The notes below the pieces were generated by a model. It was not told where the DNA came from. It did no database searches and saw only the letters and a list, made by a program, of their open reading frames with translations. A stretch of DNA of 35,000 nucleotides, taken from NCBI GenBank assembly GCA_037447655.1, contig JBBHKE010000918.1, forward strand, positions 238,907 to 273,906. The letters are read 5' to 3'. The DNA is from Zygnema cylindricum (Eukaryota; Streptophyta; Zygnematophyceae; Zygnematales; Zygnemataceae). This document shows, piece by piece, positions 9,730 to 19,372 of the stretch. A program made the translations under genes and the position numbers. Numbering within the stretch: the first letter of the stretch is position 1; every line of letters begins with the position of its first letter.

Positions 9730-10300
9730 CTCTGCACTTTCCCCCTCCCCCCTCCTCCCTTCCCACTCCCCCTCTCACCTCTCCTCTCTCCACTCTCTCC
9801 CTCTACCCTTATACTTCAGCTCGCTAACTCCTCTCCCTCCGCCGTATCTCCATAATCCCCCTCCCCCTCCCCCCTCCCCCTCCCCCTCCCCCTCCCCCTC
9901 CCCCCTCCCTCTTCCCCTCCCCCTCCCCCTCCCCTCCCACCTTATACTTCATTGTCACCTCCACTCCCTCCGCCGTATTGACATAATCCTTCTCCCTCCC
10001 TCCCTCCCCCTCCCTCTCCCTCTCTCCCTCATATTGACATATTCCTTATCCCTCCCCCTCTCCCCCCCCCTCCCTCCTCCTCCCCCTCCCCCTCTCTCTC
10101 ATATTGACATTTTCCTTATCCCTCTCCCTCTCCCTCCCTCTCCCTTCCCCCCCCCACCTTATACTTCATCGTCATCTCCACTCTCTCCGCCGTATTGACA
10201 TACTCCACTTTCCCATGCAAATGCTTCCCTACCCTCCCCCCCCAAAACCCCCCCCACTGGGCCTCTCTCTCTCCCTCTCCCTCCTCCCCCTCCGCCACAT
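9730..10300. repeat. Pyrimidine microsatellite (CCCCTC)n with an embedded core repeat
   Basis: C/T-rich strand made of CCCCTC and CCCTCC hexamers. It includes three copies of a roughly 50-bp core (CTTATACTTCA ... CTCCGCCGTATTGACATA) at about 9807-9857, 9941-9990 and 10158-10206. Shorter CATATTGACAT...CCTTA copies lie at about 10030 and 10101. Strand bias is opposite to the GA block at 9328-9656 and the GGGA block at 10417-11345. Confidence 0.85.
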
Positions 10301-10416
10301 TGTTTATGTAAAAGAGACGGGTGTGGGGGGTGGAGAGAGAGGCGCTCCATTTGACACCTGGCACCTCCTCTATCGCTAAAGGACGAGTATTGTTCGAACT
10401 TTTTTTGTCTTTTAGT

Positions 10417-11345
10417 GAGGAGAGAAGCTTTCTCTGGAGGAAAAAGCGAGGGAGGGGGAGGAGGGGAGGAGGGAGGGGAGGGAAGAAGGGAGGGGAGGGG
10501 GGGAGGGAAGAGGGGTGGAAGGGAGAGGGGAAAAGAAGGGAGAGGGGAAAAGAAGGGAGAGGTAAGGGAAAGAGAATGGAGGGGAGAAGAGAAGGGACGA
10601 GATGGGAGAAGGAAGGAAGGAAGGAGGCAGGAATGGAAGGGAGAAAGGGGAAGGAGGAGGAGGGGGGAAGGAAGAGGCGGGAAGGAAGGGGGAGGGAAAA
10701 AAAAGAAAGAGGGGAAAAGAAAGGAGAGAGGAGAAGGAAGGGAGAGGTGAAAAGAAGGGAGAAGAAAAGAAAAGGGAGAGAAAAAAAGAGAAGGGGAGAG
10801 GAAAGAGATAAGGAAAAAATAAACAAGAGAGGAGGGAAGGAAAAAAAAAGGGAAACAAAAGTGGCGGAGGGGAAGGGGGGGGGGGAGAAGAACAAAGGAA
10901 GAATATTTAGTCTAAGGTCAAAAGTTTTCTTTGAAAGAAAAAAGGGGGGAAGGGGAAGACGGAAGGGAGGGGGAGGGTGGGGAGAGGAGAGGACGATAAG
11001 GGAGGGGGGGGGGGGGAAGTAGGGGAAAGAGAAGGAGAGGTAGGAAGAGGGATATTGAAAGAAAAATGGGAGAGCTGTGTGAGAAAGAGAAGAGAAGGAA
11101 GGGAGGTGGAAGGAAAGAAAGATGAGGGGCGACAATGAGGGGGTATGGGAGAGGGAGAGGGGGAAGAGGGAGGGAGAGAGAGAGAGAGGAGAGAGAGAGA
11201 AAGGGAGAGAGGGGGAGTGGAGAGGAGGAGAGAGGGGAGAGAGAAGAGAGAGGAGAGAGAGAGAGAGGGAGAGAGAGAGAGGCGTAAAGAGTGAGAGAAA
11301 CAGGAGAGGGAGGACGGAGAGAGGATGGAGGAGGGAGAAGGGGGG
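10417..11345. repeat. Purine-rich (GGGA/GGAAGG)n tract of about 0.9 kb
   Basis: Almost entirely G and A on the plus strand, with a short mixed interruption near 10905-10945. The several open frames over it (Arg/Glu/Gly-rich plus strand, Ser/Pro/Phe-rich minus strand) are all composition artefacts. Mirror-symmetric purine tracts of this length can adopt triplex (H-DNA) structure; that is an inference. Confidence 0.88.
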
Positions 11346-11356
11346 AGGAGAGGACA

Positions 11357-11392
<36 letters not shown>
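11357..11392. repeat. (TG)n microsatellite
   Basis: An uninterrupted TG dinucleotide run of about 17 units, followed by AT-rich sequence with TATATA stretches. Confidence 0.95.
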
Positions 11393-11393
<1 letters not shown>

Positions 11394-11459
11394 ATATTTA
11401 TATATAATATATATATGCACATATATATACATGATAACCTATATATACATCCATATTGC

Positions 11460-11620
11460 CTTGGTCTCTTGTTTTTTTCCTTTTCCTTTTTCATTTTTCC
11501 CTTCTGTTCCCCTGATCTACTTTCTTCCACCCCCCTTATTTTTTCTTTCCTTTCCCTCATTTTCCCTTATCCTTTGCTTTCCCTCACTTTTTTCTCTCCC
11601 TTTTTTCCCTCCCCTATGCA
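11460..11620. repeat. Pyrimidine-rich tract (TTTTCC/CCCTT)
   Basis: C/T-rich strand of TTTTTCC, TTTCCC and CCCTT blocks, opposite in bias to the purine tract on its left. No gene. Confidence 0.7.
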
Positions 11621-11623
11621 CAT

Positions 11624-11705
11624 ATATACACACACACACACACATCCACTATATATATATCATTTTTTCACACACTATTATATCATATTTCACATATATA
11701 CTTTT

Positions 11706-11762
<57 letters not shown>

Positions 11763-11784
11763 CACATATATTACACACTATATA
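11624..11784. repeat. (CA)n and (TA)n microsatellites
   Basis: ACACACAC runs at about 11629-11644 and 11708-11720 and a pure TA run at about 11721-11761. It ends the low-complexity domain that began at 9160. Confidence 0.9.
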
Positions 11785-11864
11785 TTCAGCAGGAGGGACC
11801 TTGCAATCTTCACCAGCGGGCGTGTGGACGCCCCCCTCCATGCCGCCCCTCCTCTCCTCCTCGG

Positions 11865-12900
11865 AGCACTGCCACGTCAGCAGACCCCCCTGTCGCACGT
11901 GCGCCACGTGTCTCAACGCCTCCCTTCGCCACGCCATCTTCTCCCTCCCTGCCACGTCAGCATTTTGCTGCCCACACTGCCACGTCAGCACACTACAAAC
12001 GCTGCCACATTATCACGATGCTATCCAGACTGTCACGCCAGCATGCTACAGACACTGCCACGTCAGCATGACGCTGCCCACACTGCCACATCAGTATGAC
12101 TGTGAAATCAACAGACTGCCACGTCAGCATGCTAGTCGGGCTGTCACATAAGCATGCTGCAGATTGAAATCCACATCAGCATGCTACGTAGAGTGCGTCA
12201 ATATCCTGCAAAACAGGCTACCACATCAGCATGATGCGGACAAGACTGCTGAGTCAGCAAGCTGTAGAGTGCCACGTCAGCATACTACAGTGTAGCATCG
12301 GCATGCTGTAGACTGTTGCAGACTGCCACAGCAGCAAATAATAGGCCAGACTGCCACGACCGCCACGACCGCCAAGTCAACATTTAATAGTAAACTGCCA
12401 TGTCAGCACACTGCAGGCCAGAATGCCACGTCAGCACATAACATATCAGGCTGCCACATCAGCGTGTAACATACCAAACTGCCACGTCAGCACACTGCAG
12501 ACAGACGACAAGTCCAGCACAACAACAAATTGAAAACTGCCACGTCAGAAGACAACACCTTGCCACATCAGCAGACAATAGTCGGCAGATTGCCTCATCA
12601 GCACCATGAAAAAAGTCAAATGCCATTTCAGCATAGGTCAACTTCAAACTATGACGTCAGCAAATGGCTGACTGCCACGTGAACAAGTTGGAGACTGCCA
12701 CATCAGCAAAACATGCAAATTGCAACATGCCACGTCAGCAAAACTGCAATTTTGTGCAAAATTTCTGCAGTTTCAGTAAAGAGGGAGAGTGTGACATCAG
12801 CAGACTGCAAATTGCCAGGTCAGCAAAGTGGAATGCAAAATCAGCAAACAAAAAATAGTGCCACGTCAGCAAAAAATGGAGGAGTGCCACATCAGCATAA
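11865..12900. repeat. Array of about 27 ACGT-core motifs, TGCCACGTCAGCA
   Basis: The 13-bp motif TGCCACGTCAGCA occurs about ten times exactly (for example near 11871, 11950, 11979, 12056, 12117, 12273, 12480, 12729 and 12860). Some 17 further sites differ by one or two bases, commonly TGCCACATCAGCA. Spacing is irregular, about 22 to 60 bp, with loosely shared flanks such as CATGCTA and CACACTGCAG. All clear copies point the same way. The reverse complement contains TGACGTGGCA, the C-box/G-box hybrid bound by plant bZIP factors (established knowledge). Whether this is a satellite, the inside of a transposon or a control region cannot be settled from sequence. No gene start lies immediately next to it. 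Confidence 0.82.
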
Positions 12901-12920
12901 GCAGTTTTGACCTTCTCCAA

Positions 12921-13130
12921 TTATACTTAAACTTGCATAAAATAGAAAAAATAAAAAATAAAAAAAAGGAGAGCCTCCAAATTGAGGTATGAAATACAAA
13001 TAAGAAAACATGAAGAATTAACGATAATAGAATAAAATAAAATAAAAATATCTTAGAACACATTTCACTGATTACACTTAAACTTGACTGCAAAAAATAA
13101 AAAAAAGCGATGGCCTCCAAAATACGGAAA
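12921..13130. repeat. Imperfect duplication in A-rich DNA
   Basis: A block reading ACTTAAACTTG, A-rich spacer, then GCCTCCAAA occurs at about 12927-12981 and again at about 13077-13120, about 150 bp apart. It lies directly after the ACGT-core array. No coding function. Confidence 0.5.
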
Positions 13131-14358
13131 AATAAACAGAAAAAAAAAATGAAAAAAATAAGAAAAAAATAAAACAAAAATAAAAATAAAATAAAAATAG
13201 AAATAAAATCAATAAATAAGATAAAATACCTTTACAAAGTGCTTGTACACAACATGGGCATGATGACTATCGTAAGTTCCCAATCGAGCCTCCACTCCCA
13301 TAAGTGTATTTTGTGCCTCAACATTGTGGTCCACAAAAAAATGTTTTGTAAAAATACCAATAATGGGGTTTTGAATTTGGGGTTGACCCCATTTTCCGAA
13401 TTTGGCTCCGGCAAGGTGAACCTAGAACCACGTGGCTCGAAAAAATGTTAGAAACGTACAAAAAAAAGTAGGAAATAGTATCTTTTTTTCAAATTTATGT
13501 ATTTTATGACGCATGTTTTTGTTTTTTAAAACAAGGAAATCAAGGTAAGGACATGGTGGGTAAAAGAGAGAAAAACGAAAAAAAAACGATCAAAGATAAG
13601 AGAGAGGGAGAATATGGCAAAAAACAATACGGAAGCAACAAATAAAAGACAAGTGAACAAGAAGGATACACAAAGAGAAGCAAGGGAAAGTTGTCTTCTC
13701 AATATAATCGGTAAATTGAACGCACAAAAAAACACATGTTTAAGTACTACTAAGTCTACCTCTATATTTAGAGTGGACTGGTTACACTACGTCCATAAAA
13801 GAAGTGAAGAGGCAATATACAAAAAGGTACAACTAGGGAAGGCCAATGACTTGAAAGGACGGTGGTCGCAAAGAATTGCGAACCAAATAATATTCCATTT
13901 CGAAATCAAGCAAAATATCAACTAATCAACACTAAATATGGTGAATGTACACTTGGCCGTATGGAGGCTTTGTAGACTTGAAAAGGCGAAAAGGTGCGAC
14001 GAATGAAAGCGATGAAATAATGGTTTGCTAAGCTACGAGACAATAAGTACACTAATAATTGTTATTAAGTGTGTACAAGAAGTGGTAAGGGTACGGATGG
14101 AAAAGAGAGAGAGAGCCTATGAAAAAATATTATAAAAAACGAAAAGTCAGGAAAATGTCTGATGTAAAAGAAAAGATATAATGTTTTCCAAGTGGATGAA
14201 TGGTTTCTAAGAAGAAATGCTCTTTGATTGAGTGGTAAAAGGTAAAAGAAGAATAGTGTGAGAGAAAAATTGAAGGTGGAGTGTAAGAATAGAAAAACGA
14301 AAGTGGAAAAAGGTGGAGAAAAGGGATGTGAGAAAAGACAAAGAATGTTGAGGAAAAA

Positions 14359-14420
14359 TCAAGAGATAAAAAAATTAAAGCAATCGTCATCAAGAGATAA
14401 AAAAATTAAAGCAATTGTCA
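14359..14420. repeat. 31-bp direct tandem duplication
   Basis: ATCAAGAGATAAAAAAATT plus AAAGCAAT(C/T)GTC occurs twice head to tail, differing at one base. It is a recent local duplication. Confidence 0.75.
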
Positions 14421-15480
14421 AAAATGAACATAAATGCAATAAAAAAAAAAAAAATGAATTAGTGAGAGGTTTGCAGGTCTTTTATTTAGAAAATCTCAAC
14501 AGTGACATATGAAAAATACAAATTTATATTTAAAAAAAAAAAAAATGTAGAAAATGAGATTTTAGTTAGTAGAGAGGCTTGTAAGTTTTTTTTCAAGTAC
14601 ATTTCAACACACTTTTGTAACCAATAAATGAAACATATGCAATATGTAGAGAACTGCCGAGTATCCACATTAAATAATGACGCTGACAAAATTTAATGAA
14701 TGAAGCGTGAAATAAAAAAAATTATGTCAAATGAAAAAGTCATCTTTTTTTATTTCAAATGTCCATATTTCATATTTCCATGCTACTTTTTTCTCCTTTC
14801 CATTTACAATTTCTACAAGATGTAAATTTCTATTTTTTTACATTTTCCATTTTCTACATTTTGTTTCACAAGTACTATTTCCCAGGTTGTACTTCCCATT
14901 CTCAAATGCCCGATATTCAATATTTCCACTTGCCATAACTTATATTTATTGTTATATGGTTGAATTTTATTTATCGTTGATCCAAGAGAAAGCATCATGA
15001 TATTGCTAACTTGCATTTTTTTAGTTTATAGTTATGAATTGTTGATCCAAGAGAAATAGACAGTGGTACCCAAAAAAAATGTAGTTTTGTTCAACGACAA
15101 CCATTCTTGATAAAAAAGACCAAATGTGAAAATTAAAAAATGCATGGGGTTTTCTTTTCATTTATCAATTAATCAATTAAAAAAATCGTAGGGTTATCAT
15201 TCGATGATTCAATTTAGCGATAAAAAAGCTATGGGGTTTTCTTTCTATTACTTGTTTAATTGATAAATGCATAATGAATGTATAACAAAACAATGGACGG
15301 TTTAATTTAAAAAAAAAAAAGTGGTAGGAAATAAGGGAGTTGTCAATTTTTGTGATCGAAGAAATCGCATCAACACTAAAATTCAAGACGTAAAACATTC
15401 GAACATTAAAAAAGTAACTCTGGTTTATATTTTCTCGTTTCTTCGGCGTGAAAACTGAGAGTTTGGACATAGAACATAGA

Positions 15481-15713
15481 GACAGTTATTTTTTGAGGTC
15501 AAAAAATGAATAACTTTCAAACACTTTTTTTTTTTTAACAAAAGCAAGTAACAGGGCGATTCACAATCATTTTTAAAAATTAAAAACATCCATTTTTGAA
15601 CAAACTATGTTCATGTGGTAAACATGGTGGAATGGAAAATCTTAAACAAAATTGCAAACTTTCCCCATAATGAACGCTAAGTTTTAAATTTTGCGCGATA
15701 AAAAATAACTGTC
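15481..15713. repeat. Possible short inverted-repeat element
   Basis: GACAGTTATTTTTT at 15481-15494 and its exact reverse complement at 15700-15713 bound a 233-bp AT-rich segment. I see no target-site duplication, so a MITE call is only tentative. Confidence 0.3.
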
Positions 15714-16225
15714 AAAAAAAAAAATGTAAGAAATTTGCTAATGTATCAAAAGCAAAACTTCCAAAAATTGGACATTTGTCATCGAAAGACAATTACTTCA
15801 AACTTGAAAAAGGAAAGGGAAAACACATTGAAAAAAAGGAAAAAAATGAGAAAAATTGGAAATTCTGAAAATACACGTTCCAAAAACCCTAAAACTTGAA
15901 TGAACATAGTAAACACTTAACAATGTTTATTCACTTTTAAATTACAACTTTCAAAACAGTATTTCTCCACAATTTTGACAACTTACATTAAAATAACCTA
16001 ATCTAAAACTTATATTATGAAAAATAAACCAATGCATGAGAAACCCTAGCATTTCAAACTAAAAAAAAATCCCAAAACCCAAAAAATCCCAAAAATCCCA
16101 AAAATCCCAAAACCCCAAAAAAGCCGAAAATCCTTTTAAATTCCTAAAAAAACCCCATTTATTTTCTCATTAATATACCGACCACAGATATGCCATTTTC
16201 CACTGAAAAAAAAATGGTTGTTCGC

Positions 16226-16250
16226 TTTTTTTTTTTTTTTTTTTTTTTTC
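16226..16250. repeat. Poly(T) run
   Basis: About two dozen uninterrupted T followed by CCCTCCTGG. Read on the minus strand this is an A-tail-like tract and could mark the 3' end of an old retroposed sequence, but nothing upstream of it is recognisable. Confidence 0.5.
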
Positions 16251-16508
16251 CCTCCTGGTCACATTTTCCCACCTGACAGGAGGCTTTGACTTTCGCAAGC
16301 CCTCCCAGAAGCTTCGCGGAAGCTTTCGTCAAACAATGGTCAACTTCGTTGTCGAATTCGCAGGACAGCCGTACGGCCTTCTTGTCCTTCCACCCCATAT
16401 CCGTACAGTGTCAATGATCCGTACAAAATTCCCAGGACAATAGAAATGTGCACGTACGATTAAGAAAATCCGTACAGTGCTACTGCTTACTGCTAAAAAA
16501 CCACAACT

Positions 16509-16618
16509 AACACGTGGCAGAATATTAACACGTGGCGGACAAACAACACGTGGCGGACAAATAACACGTGGAAGACAGCTGACACGTGGCAGACAGCTGA
16601 CACGTGGCAGAATTGGCT
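16509..16618. repeat. Six-copy 18-bp tandem repeat, each with a perfect G-box CACGTG
   Basis: CACGTG begins at 16511, 16529, 16547, 16565, 16583 and 16601, exactly 18 bp apart. Each unit reads ACACGTGG(C/A)(A/G)GA followed by a variable 6 bp. The last two complete units share GACAGCTG. CACGTGGC is the ABRE/G-box core recognised by plant bZIP and bHLH factors (established knowledge). The array could be a promoter element cluster or a young minisatellite. The sequence to its right (16620-16940) has a purine-rich stretch but no coding frame I trust. Confidence 0.85.
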
Positions 16619-16947
16619 TCAATGGACAATCAGGTGAAGAAGACGGGAGACGTTGAGAGAGGAGGAAGCGGATGGCGGGAGGGAAGGAAAGGAAGGTTTA
16701 CACAGTGACGTGACAAATGGCACACAAGTACGAAACGTACGGAAAGTACAGATCTACATAATGCAGGATGACGTGTTTGGAGTTCACCTGTTTAGCATTT
16801 CGAGTCGTACCGTGAATCTGGTCTTGTTTTGTGTCTTTTTGGATAGGCCTCAAAATGACGGCCGCCGAGGATGTCAGAAAAAGACAAATTCGGACAGTTT
16901 AGAACATCTCCGTACTTTAAATCTCCGTATTTTTCATCCCGGTACAG

Positions 16948-18192
16948 TACACCGTGTATCGGTATTGCTAGTGTTGGGCATCGACGACAATTTTCCAATA
17001 TTCGATATATATCGAGTTTCAGGTACCCGATAGTCGATATATCGCTTCGATATATAAATCGCATAGCGATATATCGCCAATATATCGGAACGCCAATATA
17101 TCGAGGCTATTTAAAAAATAAAAATAAAAAATCACAGGTCTCCAAAGTCACGTGCATTCGGACAAGGTGACCGTAAAATCTTTGTCGAAAAGAAATAAGG
17201 TTTTTCCTGAAAGGTACAGTAGCAGAGTGAAGGAGATCTCTGGGGTACATTGACGCGGTACACTTGCAAAGTACACGTACGTAATACGAAATACGGTGGG
17301 CGGTTTCCAAATCTTTGACGATTTTAGCGATTTGATCGTCAACTTACGTGGAGCCACTTAGATCAGAACAAGCATGCAAAAACTCATTTACAGACGATAC
17401 GCGATGTAACCGAGGCCTCTGTAATACTGGAATTATGCTGTCCGTACTGTTACAAAGACCTCTTGATGTAATCATACCCTAAATAAGTAAATATATGAAT
17501 TACAGAATTAGTACTTTTGTCGGCTACATTATGCGGCATCTACCTTTATGTCACGGAACTAAAATCACGTCGTACGTGGCGTATCAGAAAATTTGTCTTT
17601 TTCACCAATATAACATACTACATAAAAACATTTAATTTAAAAAATAGTATATATCGCGATGGTTTATGTTGGCCCCGGTACGATATATCGAGGATTCTGC
17701 TCGATCGATATTCGATATATCGAATATCGAAATAATCGCGATATGAATTTATCCGATACCCAACATTAGCTATTACTGTAGTGTTAATAAATTTTTTGCC
17801 ACTTATAACATCTTTTCGCCGTACCTACTTGCCTGGTTTTCACATAGAGACCGCCAATGGGAAAGTGAGGATCTTAGATTTCAATCGCCACCGTCAAATC
17901 CATAATCCGACCATCGTGTACGGAGAAAAGTTGTTTTAAGCGGGAAAGAAGCATCAACACTACACCGTGAATCGCTATTAGCGTAATGAAATAGATAGCG
18001 TAATGAAAAAATTAGCGTTATTTACGCATTTGGGGATTTGGGGGTTTTGAGGGAAATCATTTACTCTAATTTGTTTTTCAAAGGGTTTTTATTTATAATA
18101 TTTGAGAATTTGGGTAAAAAAACGGGGTACCGCAATTAGAGTCATTGACGCTAATAGCGGTTCACAGTGTAGTAGCGATACACGGTGTACCG
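16948..18192. mobile_element. Composite of nested TA-flanked inverted-repeat elements
   Basis: Outer ends match: TACACCGTGTATCG near 16949 and its complement CGATACACGGTGTA near 18176-18189. Inside, GTAGTGTTAAT...TTTTGCCACTTATAACATCTTTTC (about 17779-17818) pairs with GAGAAAAGTTGTTTTAAG...CATCAACACTAC (about 17924-17963). A further pair, TACACCGTGAATCGCTATTAGCGT (about 17961) and ACGCTAATAGCGGTTCACAGTGTA (about 18150-18173), brackets about 210 bp. The left arm is interrupted by the hAT-like element at 16969. The family is the one seen at 5943-6166. No coding sequence. Confidence 0.5.
16969..17768. mobile_element. hAT-like non-autonomous element (subfamily 1)
   Basis: Starts TAGTGTTGGGCATCG and ends CGATACCCAACATTA, inverted termini fitting the hAT end rule (YARNG). 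The 8-bp flanks GGTATTGC and GCTATTAC agree at six positions, as expected of a decayed 8-bp hAT target duplication. Termini are full of ATATCG/CGATAT palindromic repeats. The 0.8-kb body has no transposase frame. It is inserted into the left arm of the TA-flanked element. Confidence 0.6.
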
Positions 18193-19084
18193 TACATCTC
18201 CATGTCTGGAAATAGTGTTTGAACAACTTCTCGTTGTAAGGTTCTGAAGCTGGAAATTGACTGTTCGGTGTTTAGTTTTCCACATTATTCTCTGTATTGC
18301 TACGCGATTCTTGTACGTCAACACTAACTATTTATCCACTCTATTTTATTTTCTAATCGGAAACAAAAAGCAGATTTATCAAGGGTAAAATCAGAGGAAA
18401 ACTTCAATAACTTCTTAGAATCTGAGAAACCTGATTCAACCAATAAAATCAGGCCAGGAATATGAATCAGTCACACGTTAATCGCGTACCTGTTACAGTT
18501 GGCATAAAAAATCAGCCAGAATAACGTACGAAACTAAGGGTGTGTCCCCATATGTTTAAGTAAGAGTTTTTTTTCGTCATTTTCACAAAAATGGGACTAC
18601 CAACGAGAAAATATTAAGCAGAACGAAAAATGGGCAAAAACACAAGTACATTTTGCGCCATCTTGGAACTTGGAAGGTACGGCAATTTGGCGTTATTATT
18701 ATCGTGACCCACTTCCAACTCATCTTCACACTTGCACTGGAATCAAATCGCGACCTGATTTTAATCAAAATACTACCTTATTGACGAATAGAAAACCGAG
18801 ATTGCACGCGTCAAACGTTTTCAAAAAAATTGAGCAACAGATAGTACACTCTATTTTTCCGTATCGCACGCGCATCACGAAAAGTGGCGAGCATGTAAAA
18901 AAATTGTTGAAGTCTCGGAACTCCACTTTCATTCATGGGTCCTTTGCAAAATTTTACGTCATCCCGTCCTCCCCTCTTTCTCCATATTTGTCCTCTTTCT
19001 TCACCGAATGTAGGTTGGCGCGGAGGTGGGGTTCATTACATCGAATATGCGGAAAGAACTTTGTTTGCCTTTGGAAACCATTAT
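18193..19084. other. Gap without recognised genes
   Basis: Contains a TAA followed by GGGTGTGTCCCCATATGTTTAAGTAAG at 18534-18563, which resembles the terminal repeat of the Harbinger-like MITE at 645. I could not find a matching right end. The open frame at 18670-19086 (138 codons) has no known motif. Confidence 0.4.
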
Positions 19085-19372
19085 AGGTGTTATGTCGTCG
19101 GTTTTGCCGTATAACGGACGTTGTACATGGAACAATGTAGCGATTTGCCGCCCGTCACTGGAGAACCACATGCGGATGAGTAATGTAACATCGTAGCGTC
19201 CGATAGCAAACACATTTGCCGCAATTTGGCGTTGTCGGCCTCCTAATCGGCGTCGTCGTACCGCACAATTTATAGCTGTTGCCGTGCGTCCGCAGTACGG
19301 ACCGCGTACGGTTGACATAATTTGACGTTGCCATGAGTCTGCAATACAGACCGCGTAGGTTGGCATAATTTG
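19085..19372. repeat. GTAC-rich minisatellite, left part (unit about 49-50 bp)
   Basis: Degenerate to clear copies of a unit of the type AATTTGACGTTGCCGTGCG + TCCGCAGTACGGACCGCG + TACGGTTGGCAT. The clearest copies are at 19265-19372. The array continues after the hAT-like insertion, at 20476. The internal part GTCCGCAGTACGGAC is nearly palindromic. Confidence 0.75.

Larger units (their letters stand above)
13131..16200. other. AT-rich gene-poor stretch
   Basis: About 3 kb of A/T-rich sequence. The longest open frame worth naming (13614-13925, 103 codons, Lys/Asn/Thr-rich) shows no motif I recognise and I do not call it a gene. Visible structure includes a 31-bp direct duplication near 14359-14420, an inverted 14-bp repeat GACAGTTATTTTTT at 15481 and 15700-15713, two GGGGTTTTCTTT blocks near 15147 and 15233, and AATCCC/AACCCC repeats near 16065-16125. 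Confidence 0.45.

Noticed and set aside
10116-11432. 438-codon minus-strand ORF rich in Ser, Pro, Leu and Phe
   Set aside because: It is a translation of the purine/pyrimidine microsatellite; long open frames arise because CT- and GA-only DNA has few stop codons.
11122-12099. 325-codon plus-strand ORF
   Set aside because: It crosses GA, TG, TA and CA simple repeats and then the ACGT-core array; no domain and no conserved composition.
13614-13925. 103-codon Lys/Asn/Thr-rich ORF
   Set aside because: Possible but unsupported: no motif, AT-biased composition and no neighbours with related function.
16065-16125. Interstitial telomere repeat
   Set aside because: AATCCC/AACCCC words are irregular and no run of the plant telomere unit TTTAGGG is present.
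16509-16618. CRISPR-like array
   Set aside because: Period of 18 bp with 6-bp variable parts, no spacers of CRISPR length, and a eukaryotic setting.
16329-16622. Minus-strand ORF with repeated PRVSCLPRV
   Set aside because: It is the 18-bp G-box repeat read as six-residue units; no independent evidence of coding.
16653-17033. 126-codon plus-strand ORF downstream of the G-box array
   Set aside because: Runs into the hAT-like element at 16969 and shows no domain; not credible as the target of the array.
18670-19086. 138-codon ORF between transposon remnants
   Set aside because: No recognisable domain, and it runs into the degenerate end of the minisatellite.
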